Source: Sulfitobacter sp. BSw21498
GTDB lineage: Bacteria > Pseudomonadota > Alphaproteobacteria > Rhodobacterales > Rhodobacteraceae
Reading direction: 5' to 3'
NCBI RefSeq assembly: GCF_006064855.1
Contig: NZ_CP040753.1
Coordinates: 1,550,001 to 1,614,000, forward strand
Length of the DNA stretch: 64,000 nt
The translations under genes were made by a program, and so were the position numbers. A model generated the notes under the pieces. That model had not been told where the DNA came from and made no database searches. It saw only the letters and a program-made list of their open reading frames with translations. Positions 55,758 through 64,000 of the stretch are shown one piece after another. How positions within the stretch are numbered: the first letter of the stretch is position 1; each line of letters opens with the position of its first letter.

Positions 55758-56717
55758 ATGGCATGGCAACGGTTAGGGCAGGCAGGATGGTTCGGCACGG
55801 TGGCAATGCTTGCCGCGCTCGCCGCCTGTACCCCGCAGCCCCCGGTTGAACCGACGCTGAAGCCCATCGCGCGCCCCGAAACGCCACCGGCCCCGCCGCC
55901 TGTGGTGGCCAAGCCGACGTCGCAAAAAAGCGCCAAGCTGCGCAGCTATTTGCATCAGGTTCAGCAGGCGCAGCTTAGCCAAGGCCTTTTGCGACGTGAT
56001 GGTGGCGGGCAGGATACCCCTTTTTCTGCCGGTATGCTGGTGCGCAACTTTGAACAAATCGCCTTTTACAACGAATACAATGCCACCCTGACCGGCCGTG
56101 GGGACAAATCCCCGATGCGTCGCTGGGAACGCCCCGTGCGGATGGAGGTGGTTTTCGGCGACGGCGTACCCCCGTCTGAACGCGCGCGTGACGAGGCTTC
56201 TATCAAAGATTACGCCGCCCGTCTGGCCGCGACGACGCAGCATTCCGTCTCAGTCGGGGGGAAACCGAACTTTATGGTGATCGTCGCCGGCGAGGACGAC
56301 CGGTCCGATGCTCTGGCCCTCGCAGCCAAGCGCATCCCCGGTGTCACTGCCGAAAGCCTTGCCGCGCTCAGCGATCTGCGCCGCGATACCTATTGCGTCG
56401 TCGCAGCCTATGCCGGGGGTGCGGACCCCAACATCTATACTGCTGCCGTGGCCGTGATCCGGGCAGAAAACCCGTCACTTATGCGGCTGTCGTGCATCCA
56501 CGAAGAGCTCGCGCAGGGGCTTGGCCTTGCCAATGACAGCCCCACCGCACGCCCGTCGATCTTCAACGATGACGACGAATTCGCGCTGCTGACCCGCCAT
56601 GACGAGCTTTTGCTCAAGATGCTTTATGATCCTCGCTTGCATGCTGGCATGACCGCCGAAGAGGCCACCCCCGTCGCTCGCGAGATCGCAAATGAAATAC
56701 TTGGCGGGCCCGTTTAA
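55758..56717 (+). CDS. DUF2927-type lipoprotein
   Basis: 319 residues. The signal peptide ends with lipobox LAAC (Cys24); a proline-rich linker (residues 25-60) follows. The domain has IAFYNEYN..., VRMEVVFGDGVPPSERARDEAS and CIHEELAQGLGLANDSPTARPSIFNDDDEFALLTRHDELLLKMLYDPRLHAGM. HEELAQGLGL looks like a degenerate zinc-protease helix with Glu after His and a second Gly-Leu in place of His. This order is what I associate with DUF2927. It is the only exported protein of the operon and lies between telA and the SPFH gene, so it may sense or contact the envelope side. Confidence 0.78.
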   Translation: MAWQRLGQAGWFGTVAMLAALAACTPQPPVEPTLKPIARPETPPAPPPVVAKPTSQKSAKLRSYLHQVQQAQLSQGLLRRDGGGQDTPFSAGMLVRNFEQIAFYNEYNATLTGRGDKSPMRRWERPVRMEVVFGDGVPPSERARDEASIKDYAARLAATTQHSVSVGGKPNFMVIVAGEDDRSDALALAAKRIPGVTAESLAALSDLRRDTYCVVAAYAGGADPNIYTAAVAVIRAENPSLMRLSCIHEELAQGLGLANDSPTARPSIFNDDDEFALLTRHDELLLKMLYDPRLHAGMTAEEATPVAREIANEILGGPV

Positions 56718-56750
56718 CCCGCCTCCGACTTCCCCCGAAAGGACCAAGAC

Positions 56751-57875
56751 ATGGGTATTCTCGATTTTCTCTCTGGCCAATTCATCGACGTTATCCACTG
56801 GACCGATGACACCCGCGATACGATGGTGTCGCGGTTCGAACGCGAGGGCCACGAGATCAAATACGGGGCCAAGCTGACCGTCCGCGAGGGTCAAGCTGCG
56901 GTGTTCGTCCACGAAGGCCAGCTGGCCGATGTGTTTACGCCCGGGCTTTATATGCTTGAAACCAACAACATGCCGATCATGACATCGTTGCAGCACTGGG
57001 ACCACGGCTTTAAAAGCCCCTTCAAATCCGAGATTTATTTCGTTAACACCACGCGTTTCAACGATCTGAAATGGGGCACCAAGAACCCGATCATCGTGCG
57101 CGACCCCGAATTTGGCCCCGTGCGCCTACGGTCCTATGGCACCTACTCTGTCAAAGTGTCGGACCCTGCGCGGTTCCTCACCGAAATTGTCGGCACCGAC
57201 GGCGAATTCACCATGGACGAGATCAGCTATCAGATCCGCAACATCATTGTGCAGGAATTTTCGCGCAGCATCGCGTTGTCGAATATTCCGGTGATGGATA
57301 TGGCCGCCAATACCCGCGAACTGGGCAAACTGGTGAGCACTGAAATCTCGGCTACTATTGCAGAATACGGCCTGACCATCCCCGAGATTTATATTGAAAA
57401 CGTCTCGCTTCCCCCTGCCGTAGAAGAGGTGATGGACAAGCGATCCTCGATGGGTGTGATCGGGGATCTTAACAAGTTCACCCAGTTTCAGGCCGCCGAA
57501 GCCCTGGGCCGCGAGGGTGCTGCCGGTGCCGCCCTGCAAACCGGCCTTGGGGCTGGGTTGGGGATGCAGATGGGTCAGGCTGCCGCCGCGCAGGCAGGCC
57601 CGTGGGGCCCCCGCCCCGCTGCCGCGGCCCCTGCCTCCCACACTCCTCCCCCGCCGCCTCAGCCCGACAAGGTCTGGCATCTGGCCGAAAACGGCCAAAC
57701 CAAGGGCCCGTTTTCCAAGGCCGCCTTGGGGCGCATGGCTGCCGATGGCGGGCTGAAACGCGAAACCTATGTCTGGACACCGGGTCAGGATGGCTGGCTG
57801 AAAGCTGACGACGTGGCAGAACTGGCGCAGCTCTTTACAGTGCTGCCGCCCCCGCCGCCGCCCGCCGGTGCATAA
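56751..57875 (+). CDS. SPFH-domain protein with C-terminal GYF_2 domain
   Basis: 374 residues. An SPFH (band-7-like) domain covers about residues 20-230, of the virion-core/YdjI-like subgroup: GAKLTVREGQAAVFVHEGQLADVFTPGLYML, FKSEIYFVNTTRFNDLKWGTKNPI and ISYQIRNIIVQEFSRSIALSNIPVMDMAAN. A Gly/Ala/Gln-rich linker (255-305) leads to a C-terminal domain WHLAENGQTKGPFSKAALGRMAADGGLKRETYVWTPGQDGWLKADD, matching GYF_2. In Bacillus, YdjI-type SPFH proteins work with PspA in membrane-stress response; the GYF part may bind a proline-rich partner. The nearest is the proline-rich lipoprotein linker next door, on the other side of the membrane, so the partner is unknown. Confidence 0.86.
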   Translation: MGILDFLSGQFIDVIHWTDDTRDTMVSRFEREGHEIKYGAKLTVREGQAAVFVHEGQLADVFTPGLYMLETNNMPIMTSLQHWDHGFKSPFKSEIYFVNTTRFNDLKWGTKNPIIVRDPEFGPVRLRSYGTYSVKVSDPARFLTEIVGTDGEFTMDEISYQIRNIIVQEFSRSIALSNIPVMDMAANTRELGKLVSTEISATIAEYGLTIPEIYIENVSLPPAVEEVMDKRSSMGVIGDLNKFTQFQAAEALGREGAAGAALQTGLGAGLGMQMGQAAAAQAGPWGPRPAAAAPASHTPPPPPQPDKVWHLAENGQTKGPFSKAALGRMAADGGLKRETYVWTPGQDGWLKADDVAELAQLFTVLPPPPPPAGA

Positions 57876-57917
57876 AGCGGTTTGAAACTCAGATGGGGCG
57901 GCCCACGTGTCTAGGCT

Positions 57918-58472
57918 ATGATCACACCCCGCCGCCCCTTGTTGCCCCACCGGCGCACCCTGATGAAACTGTTACATTGGGGCATGGTGCCCCTGTTCGT
58001 CTGGTTCTTGCTGGTGCAGCCGTCCGACGTGGCGCGGATCGGGCCTGCGGCGGTGCGGTTTCATTCTGCCATGGGACTTGTCTTTGTCAGTGCGGCGCTC
58101 CTGTGGTGGGTCCACTATATGCGACGTGGATTACTGGGCCGCCCCGGCCCCAAACTGACAGGCTGGGCCCGCTGGCTGCATCCTGTGCTGCATAAAACCC
58201 TGATCTGGGGTATCTTGGGTGTCGCGCTCACGGGGCTCATGATCGGGATTACATCTACTGTTCAGCTATGGGCCGGGGGCATTGTCCCGATTGCCGTACC
58301 GCTTGACCTGCCGCGTGCCAACGACTGGGTCGGCCTGATCCATAGTATCGAATTTTACGCCCTTGCAGGCATCGCGCTCGCCCATGCAGGGTTTCACATC
58401 TGGCGCCACATTCATCTGCGCGACAACGCCTTGCGCATAATGGCCCCCAAGCTGCTGCACCGTTTTTTGTAG
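57918..58472 (+). CDS. Cytochrome b561-type membrane protein
   Basis: About 184 residues with four transmembrane helices: LLHWGMVPLFVWFLLVQP, HSAMGLVFVSAALLWWVHYM, LIWGILGVALTGLMIGI and LIHSIEFYALAGIALAHAGFHIWRHIHL. The histidines His20, His49, His66 and those in the last helix resemble the paired haem ligands of the cytochrome b561/b6 domain, so a membrane haem-b electron carrier is likely. ATG 57963 is an alternative start 15 codons in. It lies within the XpaC-TelA operon, 42 bases from the SPFH gene, which suggests an electron-transfer or redox-sensing part of that system. Confidence 0.82.
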   Translation: MITPRRPLLPHRRTLMKLLHWGMVPLFVWFLLVQPSDVARIGPAAVRFHSAMGLVFVSAALLWWVHYMRRGLLGRPGPKLTGWARWLHPVLHKTLIWGILGVALTGLMIGITSTVQLWAGGIVPIAVPLDLPRANDWVGLIHSIEFYALAGIALAHAGFHIWRHIHLRDNALRIMAPKLLHRFL

Positions 58473-58538
58473 CCCCGCTCTGGTCGCAGCCTGCCCGGTG
58501 CCCTATGTCTGGTGCAGGCCTGACCAAAGGACAGCTCT

Positions 58539-59669
58539 ATGCCCGCCAGCACCGGCTTTGACGACCCCGCCCTCCCTCCGACGCCAAGCGAGGAACACCG
58601 TTTCCCCTGCGATACCTGCGGATCCGATCTGCGGTTTGATCCCGAAAGATATATGCTGGTCTGCGACCACTGCGGCAATACCGAGGAAATCTCGGGTGCG
58701 CACGGTGTGCATAGCCCCATCGCCGAGCTCGATTTTCAAGCCGCCCTCGCCAGCGCGCTCCCCCAATCCCAAATGGAGGAAACCCGCGTTACCACCTGCC
58801 CCAACTGCGCGGCGCAAGTGGAATTTGACCCCGGCAAACACGCGACGGAGTGCCCGTTCTGCGCGACGCCTGTGGTGATCGACACCGGCCTGAACCGCCA
58901 CATTAAACCCCGCGCTGTACTGCCCTTCGGCCTGACCGAAAATACCGCACGCGATGCCATGACAGACTGGCTTGGCAGCCTTTGGTTTGCCCCCAACGGC
59001 TTGCAAGAATACGCGCGCAAGGGCCGCAAGATGCAGGGGATCTATGTGCCCTACTGGACCTATGACGCCGACACCCGATCCAGCTATTCCGGCGAGAGGG
59101 GGACGGTCTATTACGTTACCCAAACCGTGATGCGCGACGGCAAGCGCGTGCAGCAGCAGGTGCCCAAAATCCGCTGGCGGGCGACCTCGGGTCGTGTGGC
59201 GCGTTTCTTTGACGATGTGCTGGTGCTGGCGTCAACGTCGCTTCCGAAACGGTTTACCGATGCACTGGCTCCGTGGGATCTGGCGGCGCTGGAACCCTAT
59301 GCACCGGAATACCTCGCAGGGTTTCGCGCCGAAGCCTATGCGGTGACGCTTGACGAAGGCTATGCGCAGGCCCGCGAGGTCATGGACGGAATGATCCAGC
59401 GCGACGTGCGTTTTGACATTGGTGGCGACCGCCAGCGCATCCACAATATCCAGACGCAGGTCAGTGATGTGACGTTCAAGCATATCCTGCTGCCGGTCTG
59501 GCTGGCGGCCTATAAATACCGCGGCAAGACCTATCGTTTTGTCGTCAACGGCCGCACCGGCAGTGTTCAGGGGGAACGCCCCTACTCCACCGTCAAGATC
59601 ACCTTTGCGGTGATCCTCGGCCTGATTGTCGCCGGGATCGTCGGATATTTTATGGCGCTGCAAAAATGA
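58539..59669 (+). CDS. Membrane protein with two zinc ribbons (YdjG/TFIIB-ribbon type)
   Basis: 376 residues. Two four-cysteine ribbons stand at the N-terminus: Cys24/27/42/45 (FPCDTCGSDLRFDPERYMLVCDHCG) and Cys87/90/105/108 (CPNCAAQVEFDPGKHATECPFC). A long beta-rich soluble part with MQGIYVPYWTYDADTRSSYSGERGTVYY follows, then FKHILLPVWLAAYKYRGKTYRFVVNGRTG, and a single C-terminal membrane helix (about 352-372). Databases often label such proteins replication-factor-Y-like; nothing here supports a helicase. It overlaps the nitroreductase gene by four bases, closing the operon core. Confidence 0.86.
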   Translation: MPASTGFDDPALPPTPSEEHRFPCDTCGSDLRFDPERYMLVCDHCGNTEEISGAHGVHSPIAELDFQAALASALPQSQMEETRVTTCPNCAAQVEFDPGKHATECPFCATPVVIDTGLNRHIKPRAVLPFGLTENTARDAMTDWLGSLWFAPNGLQEYARKGRKMQGIYVPYWTYDADTRSSYSGERGTVYYVTQTVMRDGKRVQQQVPKIRWRATSGRVARFFDDVLVLASTSLPKRFTDALAPWDLAALEPYAPEYLAGFRAEAYAVTLDEGYAQAREVMDGMIQRDVRFDIGGDRQRIHNIQTQVSDVTFKHILLPVWLAAYKYRGKTYRFVVNGRTGSVQGERPYSTVKITFAVILGLIVAGIVGYFMALQK

Positions 59670-60340
59670 CCCAGATCGATACGTTCACCGATATTCTAAA
59701 GGCGCGATCGTCCTGCCGTGCTTTCCGCCCCGATCCGGTCGATGACGCGGTGATCACGCGCATCGTCGAAACCGCCCGCCATGTGCCGTCGTGGTGCAAT
59801 GCGCAGCCGTGGCAGCTGACCGTCACCAAAGGGGCCGCGACCGACCGCTTCCGCGACGCGCTGGCGCAAGAGATCGCCAAGGGGACACCCCCCGCCGCCG
59901 ATCTCGATTGGCCCGCATCCTACAGTGGCGTTTACGGCGATCGGCGGCGGGCCTGCGGTTTCCAGCTCTATGACGCGGTTGGCATCGACAAGGCAGACCG
60001 CGCAGGCCGCGCTGCGCAGATGATGCGGAACTATGCGCTGTTTGACGCGCCGCATGTGGCGATTGTGACCTCTCCGGCAGAGCTCGGGGCATATGGCGCG
60101 CTGGACAGCGGCGGCTTTGTCACCGCCTTTACGCTGGCTGCCACAGCGCTTGGCGTTGCCACCATCGCCCAAGCCGCCATCGCCGCCTATGCGCCCACCG
60201 TGCGTAACCATTTCGGCCTGCCCCAAGACCGTCTGATCCTCTGCGCGATCTCTTTTGGCTATGCAGACGAAGCAGCTCCGATCAACCGGTTCCGCACGCA
60301 GCGGGCCAGGCCCGCCGACATTATCGACTGGAAGGCCTGA
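59666..60340 (+). CDS. Nitroreductase family protein
   Basis: A 224-residue FMN-dependent nitroreductase. The start [43 protein letters not shown] is the FMN-binding N-terminus, and the sequence [41 protein letters not shown] the conserved C-terminal part. It reduces nitro compounds, quinones or related substrates with NAD(P)H. Its start overlaps the zinc-ribbon gene by four bases (ATGA), so it is translated from the same transcript. Confidence 0.9.
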   Translation: MTQIDTFTDILKARSSCRAFRPDPVDDAVITRIVETARHVPSWCNAQPWQLTVTKGAATDRFRDALAQEIAKGTPPAADLDWPASYSGVYGDRRRACGFQLYDAVGIDKADRAGRAAQMMRNYALFDAPHVAIVTSPAELGAYGALDSGGFVTAFTLAATALGVATIAQAAIAAYAPTVRNHFGLPQDRLILCAISFGYADEAAPINRFRTQRARPADIIDWKA

Positions 60341-60341
60341 C

Positions 60342-60788
60342 ATGCGCGCACTTCTCCAACGCGTTACCGACGCCTCTGTCACTGTCGACGGCCAGATCAT
60401 CGGGCAAATCAACCATGGCCTGCTGATTTTCGTCTGCGCCATGCCCGACGATACCCAAGCGACCGCGCAGGCGCTGGCGCAAAAGATCGCCAAGCTGCGC
60501 CTGTTCAAGGATGATGCAGGCAAGATGAACCGCAGCCTCTCCGATACGGGCGGCAACGCACTGATCGTCAGCCAGTTCACCCTCGCCGCCGACACGTCCC
60601 GTGGCACGCGTCCCGGTTTCTCGCGCGCGGCCAAGCCCGATCAGGCAAAGATGCTGTACCAAGATTTTATCGCTTGCGTCGAAGCCCTCGGCGTTCCCGT
60701 CCAGACAGGTGCGTTCGGGGCCGACATGTCCGTGGCCCTGACCAATGACGGCCCCGTCACCCTCTGGCTCGATACGGAAAACCCCTGA
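60342..60788 (+). CDS. dtd: D-aminoacyl-tRNA deacylase
   Basis: 148 residues. It hydrolyses D-aminoacyl-tRNA. It starts [30 protein letters not shown] and contains the catalytic [17 protein letters not shown] and the Gly-cisPro-like [10 protein letters not shown] near the C-terminus. The ATG 60342 is one base after the nitroreductase stop; the frame is open 29 codons upstream but overlaps that gene. It is the last gene of the operon. A convergent repeat with a G/C hairpin follows. Confidence 0.95.
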   Translation: MRALLQRVTDASVTVDGQIIGQINHGLLIFVCAMPDDTQATAQALAQKIAKLRLFKDDAGKMNRSLSDTGGNALIVSQFTLAADTSRGTRPGFSRAAKPDQAKMLYQDFIACVEALGVPVQTGAFGADMSVALTNDGPVTLWLDTENP

Positions 60789-60789
60789 T

Positions 60790-60845
60790 CTTCCAAATGG
60801 AAAAAATCCTCGGGGGGTCAGGGGGGCCGACAGCCCCCCTTGCCA
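60790..60845 (+). repeat. Intergenic repeat, subtype A, with G/C hairpin
   Basis: CTTCCAAATGG, four A, AATCCTCGGGGGG and a GGGGGGC...GCCCCCC hairpin, exactly between the stops of dtd and the convergent hlyD-type gene (60788 and 60849). The position fits a terminator for both. Confidence 0.75.
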
Positions 60846-60848
60846 GGC

Positions 60849-62039
60849 CTACGGCTCGCGAAACGCCTCTTTAGATTTATAAAGCGGCTTTAACAGATAC
60901 TGCAAAACCGTCTTTGACCCTGTGTGCAGCTCGACGCTCGCCTGCATCCCCGGGCGGATCTGCAAAGACGCCTGTCGTGGGGTGAGGTGTTCAGTATCCA
61001 CCTGCAACGTCACCTTATAATGCGGATCGCCATCCGCCGCACGGGACCGTTCGTCCTTGAACGTATCAGCTGAGATCAGTTTGACCGTCCCCTTAAGGGT
61101 CCCGTAAATCGTGTAGTCATAGGCCGACAGCTTGACCGTCGCCTCTTGCCCCGGACGCACACCAGCGATGTTTTCTGGCTTGACGCGGGCCTCTACGAAC
61201 AGCTCTTCGTCCAGCGGGATGATCTGCAAGATCTCCTCGCCCGGACGCACGACGCCGCCGATGGTGGTCACACTCAGGTTGTTGACGATGCCGCGCAGCG
61301 GGCTGACCAGCACGGTCCGGTTCAACTGGTCGGTGCTCGCCTTGAGGTTCTGTTTCAGCGTCGCCAGCTCTTTCAGAACGTCCGAATATTCCTGCGCGCG
61401 GTCCAGCTCTGTGCCGGTGACGATCTCGTCCAGTTTGATCCGTGCATCTGCATGGGCCTTGCGTGCACGCGTGACCTCGATCAGTGATACGATCTTTTTC
61501 TTGAGCATATTTTCAAGCAGCTCACGCTCTTTCGTGGCCTCGGTCAGCACCCGCCCCGCCCCCTCAGAGCGCGAAACGAAATCCGATTGCCGCGCCTTCA
61601 GCAACGTGCGCTCCGAGGCGACGATATCAGGGGTGCGCGTGCTATAGACGTCGGGCACGTCAAAGTCGTATTGCCCCGCCAGCTCTGCCTCCAGCCGCAG
61701 GCGGCGGATTTCAAAGGCGCTGATCTGATCGCGCAGATCATCCACCGAGGACTGGAACTGCGTGCCGTGCAACCGTGCCAACACGTCGCCCTTTTCCACG
61801 TGATCGCCCTCGCCCACGGCAAGCTCGGCCAGAATGCCACCTTCGAGGTTCTGGATAATCTGTGGCCGCGAGCTGGAAATCATCGACCCTTCGGCGCGCA
61901 CGATTTCATCGACCCACGCAAAAGCGGCCCACAGCAAAAACACCAGCACCGATGCGCCGCAGAGCCAGATCACTATGGAAGGCCCGCGCATCTGCCCCGT
62001 CATCTGCGCCCCCAGCGGCGTGGTGCTGACAGAGTTCAT
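60849..62039 (-). CDS. HlyD-family type I secretion adaptor
   Basis: A 396-residue membrane fusion protein. One N-terminal transmembrane helix (VIWLCGASVLVFLLWAAFAW, residues 24-43) is followed by a lipoyl-like motif (ILAELAVGEGDHVEKGDVLARLHGTQFQSS), a long coiled coil, and the beta-barrel region SPLRGIVNNLSVTTIGGVVRPGEEILQIIP. The C-terminus has the periplasmic end ASLQIRPGMQASVELHTGSKTVLQYLLKPLYKS. It links the ABC transporter to the outer-membrane channel. Its start overlaps the ABC gene stop by four bases (ATGA). The substrate and the TolC-like partner are not in the window. Confidence 0.94.
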   Translation of the reverse strand: MNSVSTTPLGAQMTGQMRGPSIVIWLCGASVLVFLLWAAFAWVDEIVRAEGSMISSSRPQIIQNLEGGILAELAVGEGDHVEKGDVLARLHGTQFQSSVDDLRDQISAFEIRRLRLEAELAGQYDFDVPDVYSTRTPDIVASERTLLKARQSDFVSRSEGAGRVLTEATKERELLENMLKKKIVSLIEVTRARKAHADARIKLDEIVTGTELDRAQEYSDVLKELATLKQNLKASTDQLNRTVLVSPLRGIVNNLSVTTIGGVVRPGEEILQIIPLDEELFVEARVKPENIAGVRPGQEATVKLSAYDYTIYGTLKGTVKLISADTFKDERSRAADGDPHYKVTLQVDTEHLTPRQASLQIRPGMQASVELHTGSKTVLQYLLKPLYKSKEAFREP

Positions 62040-64000
62040 GCGACATGCCCCTTCTGACCCGCCAGATGGGCGAGCACTTTTTCTTTTGGCCCGTCAACGG
62101 TCATACGGCCATCTTGGAGCACCAGCGTACGTTCTGTCAGTGCAAGGATCGGCGCACGGTGCGTCGCGATGATCGCGGTGCGCCCTGCCATCCAGTCTTG
62201 CAACCGCGAAACCAGTGTCGCTTCCAGTCGTTGGTCCAGCGCAGCCGTCGGTTCATCCAGCAGGCAGATCGCCGGATCCTGCAACCACAGACGCGCCCAA
62301 CCAATAGATTGCCGCTGTCCGATAGACAGGCCCGCGCCCGCGTCCTTGATCTCTAGGTCCAGACCCTTGTGGTGGTTGCGCACAAACGGCCCCAGACCCG
62401 CGAAATCAAGCGCGGCGTGCAGGCGGTCATCGTCACGCTCCAGCATGGTGAGGTTCAGGTTGTCGCGCAGCGTGCCCGAGAACAAGCGCACGTCCTGACC
62501 CAGATAGCCGATCAGCCGGCGCAGGTCGCGCGGCTCGATCTGGCCCAGCTCTGTGCCGTCAATCAAGATGCGCCCTTCGGTCGGGGCATAGAGCCCGCTG
62601 AGCATTTTCAGCAGCGTCGATTTACCCGACCCGTTGGCCCCGAGCACGGCAACATGCTGCCCCGGCTGGATCAGTATCGCTTTGATATCAACCGTCGGTG
62701 CGCCGTCGTCCTCATAGCGGAACATCACATCGCGCAGCTCGAACTGGCCTTTCAACTTTTCGCGCCGCAGATAGGTGCGCGCCTCGGCGGTGTCCTGCGG
62801 TGCGGCGACAATCGCGTCGAGCCCGTCCAGCGCGCCTTTGACATTGCCCCACCGCGCCATCGTACCCGAAAGCTGCGTCAGCGGCCCCAGCGTCCGGCCC
62901 GTCAGGATACCGACCGCGATAATGGACCCCACGGTGAATTCACCCGCAAACACCAGATAAGTGCCCACAATCACCGCGGCAACATAGGTAGCCTGCTGGA
63001 CCCCTTGGCTCCAAAACGTGAGGAACGACGCCAGCTTGCGTTGCTCTGAGGATTTAACCGACGACAAGGTGTTCAGCTCGGTCCACAGACGCAGCACGCG
63101 GTCCTCTGCCCGCTGAGTCTTGACCGTATCCAGCTCGAATATCGCCTCGTGCAGCAGCCGCGAGGATTTAGTCGACGCCCCTTGGGTTTCCTGCGTCAAC
63201 TGGATCGCTTTCTTTTGCAGAAAGAACCCCGGCACCAGCATCAAGATCCCGCCAAGCACCAGCACCCAAACCACATTGCCCGCGATGCTGGCGACGAGGA
63301 ACAGGAAGACGAAAATAAACGGGATATCCGCGATCGTGCCAATGGTCGACGCAGTAAAGAATTCGCGCACCGACCCGAATTCACGCATTGCGGAAAACAG
63401 CTGGTTGGGCGCTTGGCCGCGCGCGTCCGACCGCATGCCCAGCAACCGGCGCATCAAGACGTCTTGCACCGACAGTTCGATCTGCCGCCCTGCCCCGTCC
63501 ATCAACCGCGCCCGCGCCATCTTGAGGAAGGCCTCCATCAACAGCGCGAGGCCTGCACCGGCGGCGAGCACCCATAGCGTCGCTTCGGACTGGTGCGGGA
63601 TCACGCGGTCATAGACCTGCAACGAAAACAGCGCCACGGCGACAGCCAGCAGGTTCGCCACAAACGACCCCGTTGCGACCTCTATCAGCTGGCGACGAAA
63701 ACGCGGGAATTGCCCCCAGAACCAATGCGCAGGCGCACCGTCGGTTTTATGGGTTTCCGCCACTGTCTTCAGCGAGGCTTCGGCGCGCAGCACCAAACCT
63801 GCAAAGAAGGGTTTGAAATCGCTGATCGGCACCATCGCGCGGTTGTCGGTGCAGGTGGTATCATAGAGGATCAGATCGCCGCGCTGCTGGCCCATCACCA
63901 ACAGCACCTGCCCCGATGTCATATAGGCCAAGGCCGGCCACATATCTTTCGAAATGCCCTGCACGCGGCTGACCTGAGTGACCAGCCCTGCTGTTTCCAT
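62036..64000 (-). CDS. Type I secretion ABC transporter (permease/ATPase), 5' end cut by window
   Basis: At least 654 residues. A degenerate peptidase-like N-terminus (LVTQVSRVQGISKDMWPALAYM, with no catalytic Cys visible in this part) is followed by six transmembrane helices. The ATPase then has ANGSGKST (Walker A), LSIGQRQSIGWARLWL (signature) and AICLLDEPTAALD (Walker B). This is the LapB/RTX-toxin exporter type with a C39-like domain. The first codon seen (Met at 64000) matches an internal residue: homologues run some 60-80 residues longer, so the gene begins outside the window. It is followed by the HlyD adaptor gene. Confidence 0.93.
   Translation of the reverse strand: METAGLVTQVSRVQGISKDMWPALAYMTSGQVLLVMGQQRGDLILYDTTCTDNRAMVPISDFKPFFAGLVLRAEASLKTVAETHKTDGAPAHWFWGQFPRFRRQLIEVATGSFVANLLAVAVALFSLQVYDRVIPHQSEATLWVLAAGAGLALLMEAFLKMARARLMDGAGRQIELSVQDVLMRRLLGMRSDARGQAPNQLFSAMREFGSVREFFTASTIGTIADIPFIFVFLFLVASIAGNVVWVLVLGGILMLVPGFFLQKKAIQLTQETQGASTKSSRLLHEAIFELDTVKTQRAEDRVLRLWTELNTLSSVKSSEQRKLASFLTFWSQGVQQATYVAAVIVGTYLVFAGEFTVGSIIAVGILTGRTLGPLTQLSGTMARWGNVKGALDGLDAIVAAPQDTAEARTYLRREKLKGQFELRDVMFRYEDDGAPTVDIKAILIQPGQHVAVLGANGSGKSTLLKMLSGLYAPTEGRILIDGTELGQIEPRDLRRLIGYLGQDVRLFSGTLRDNLNLTMLERDDDRLHAALDFAGLGPFVRNHHKGLDLEIKDAGAGLSIGQRQSIGWARLWLQDPAICLLDEPTAALDQRLEATLVSRLQDWMAGRTAIIATHRAPILALTERTLVLQDGRMTVDGPKEKVLAHLAGQKGHVA

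Overview
The window reads as a stretch of chromosome from a marine-type alphaproteobacterium of the Roseobacter group (Rhodobacteraceae). This rests on the high-GC codon use, a complete betI-betC-transporter-betB-betA choline/choline-O-sulfate operon, a methylmalonyl-CoA pathway locus with a PccR-type (ScfR family) regulator and TTTGCAAA operators, an alphaproteobacterial HdaA-like protein, and several small secreted proteins of a kind common in that family. The genus cannot be fixed from the sequence alone. I see no rRNA, tRNA, CRISPR array, insertion sequence or prophage; the one RNA gene I recognise is rnpB (RNase P RNA, minus strand, about 46086-46503).

Layout. 1-5.8 kb: permease, HdaA-like DnaA regulator, polyphosphate kinase and exopolyphosphatase, all plus strand. 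5.8-9.1 kb: a minus-strand run of five genes (VOC protein, GNAT, TerB/J-domain protein, EEP hydrolase, small secreted protein). 9.2-21.2 kb: propionyl-CoA assimilation (mcm, pccA, pccB, pccR) mixed with small lipoproteins, a sulfotransferase-like gene and an MFS exporter. 22.0-28.7 kb: the bet operon, which converts choline-O-sulfate to choline and then glycine betaine, with inverted repeats in front of betI and two strong hairpins between betB and betA. 28.8-45.6 kb: mostly housekeeping and transport (EamA, LysE, YebC, two convergent SLC13/TrkA-C permeases, YmdB-type phosphodiesterase, 5-formyl-THF cyclo-ligase, MgtE, guanine and 8-oxoguanine deaminases, HisN-type phosphatase, XRE regulator, BI-1, VIT-like protein). 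45.7-53.3 kb: rpmG, rnpB, amidase, Excalibur lipoprotein, gatCA, UPF0173 hydrolase, tadA, rluB. 53.4-60.8 kb: a co-directional operon of a small membrane protein, XpaC-like, TelA, DUF2927-type lipoprotein, SPFH-GYF, cytochrome b561, zinc-ribbon membrane protein, nitroreductase and dtd. 60.8-64 kb: HlyD adaptor and a type I secretion ABC transporter cut by the window edge.

The most interesting system is the 53.4-59.7 kb operon. It joins TelA/XpaC with an SPFH protein and a two-zinc-ribbon membrane protein that resemble parts of the Bacillus YdjI/YdjG membrane-stress system, and adds a lipoprotein and a cytochrome b561. It may be an envelope-stress or toxic-anion resistance complex. Also notable are the PccR operator layout over a TATAAT box at pccB, a terminator-like hairpin immediately in front of pccA, a dispersed intergenic repeat family (seven copies in two linked subtypes), and an 865-base AT-richer region without a supported gene (43041-43905).
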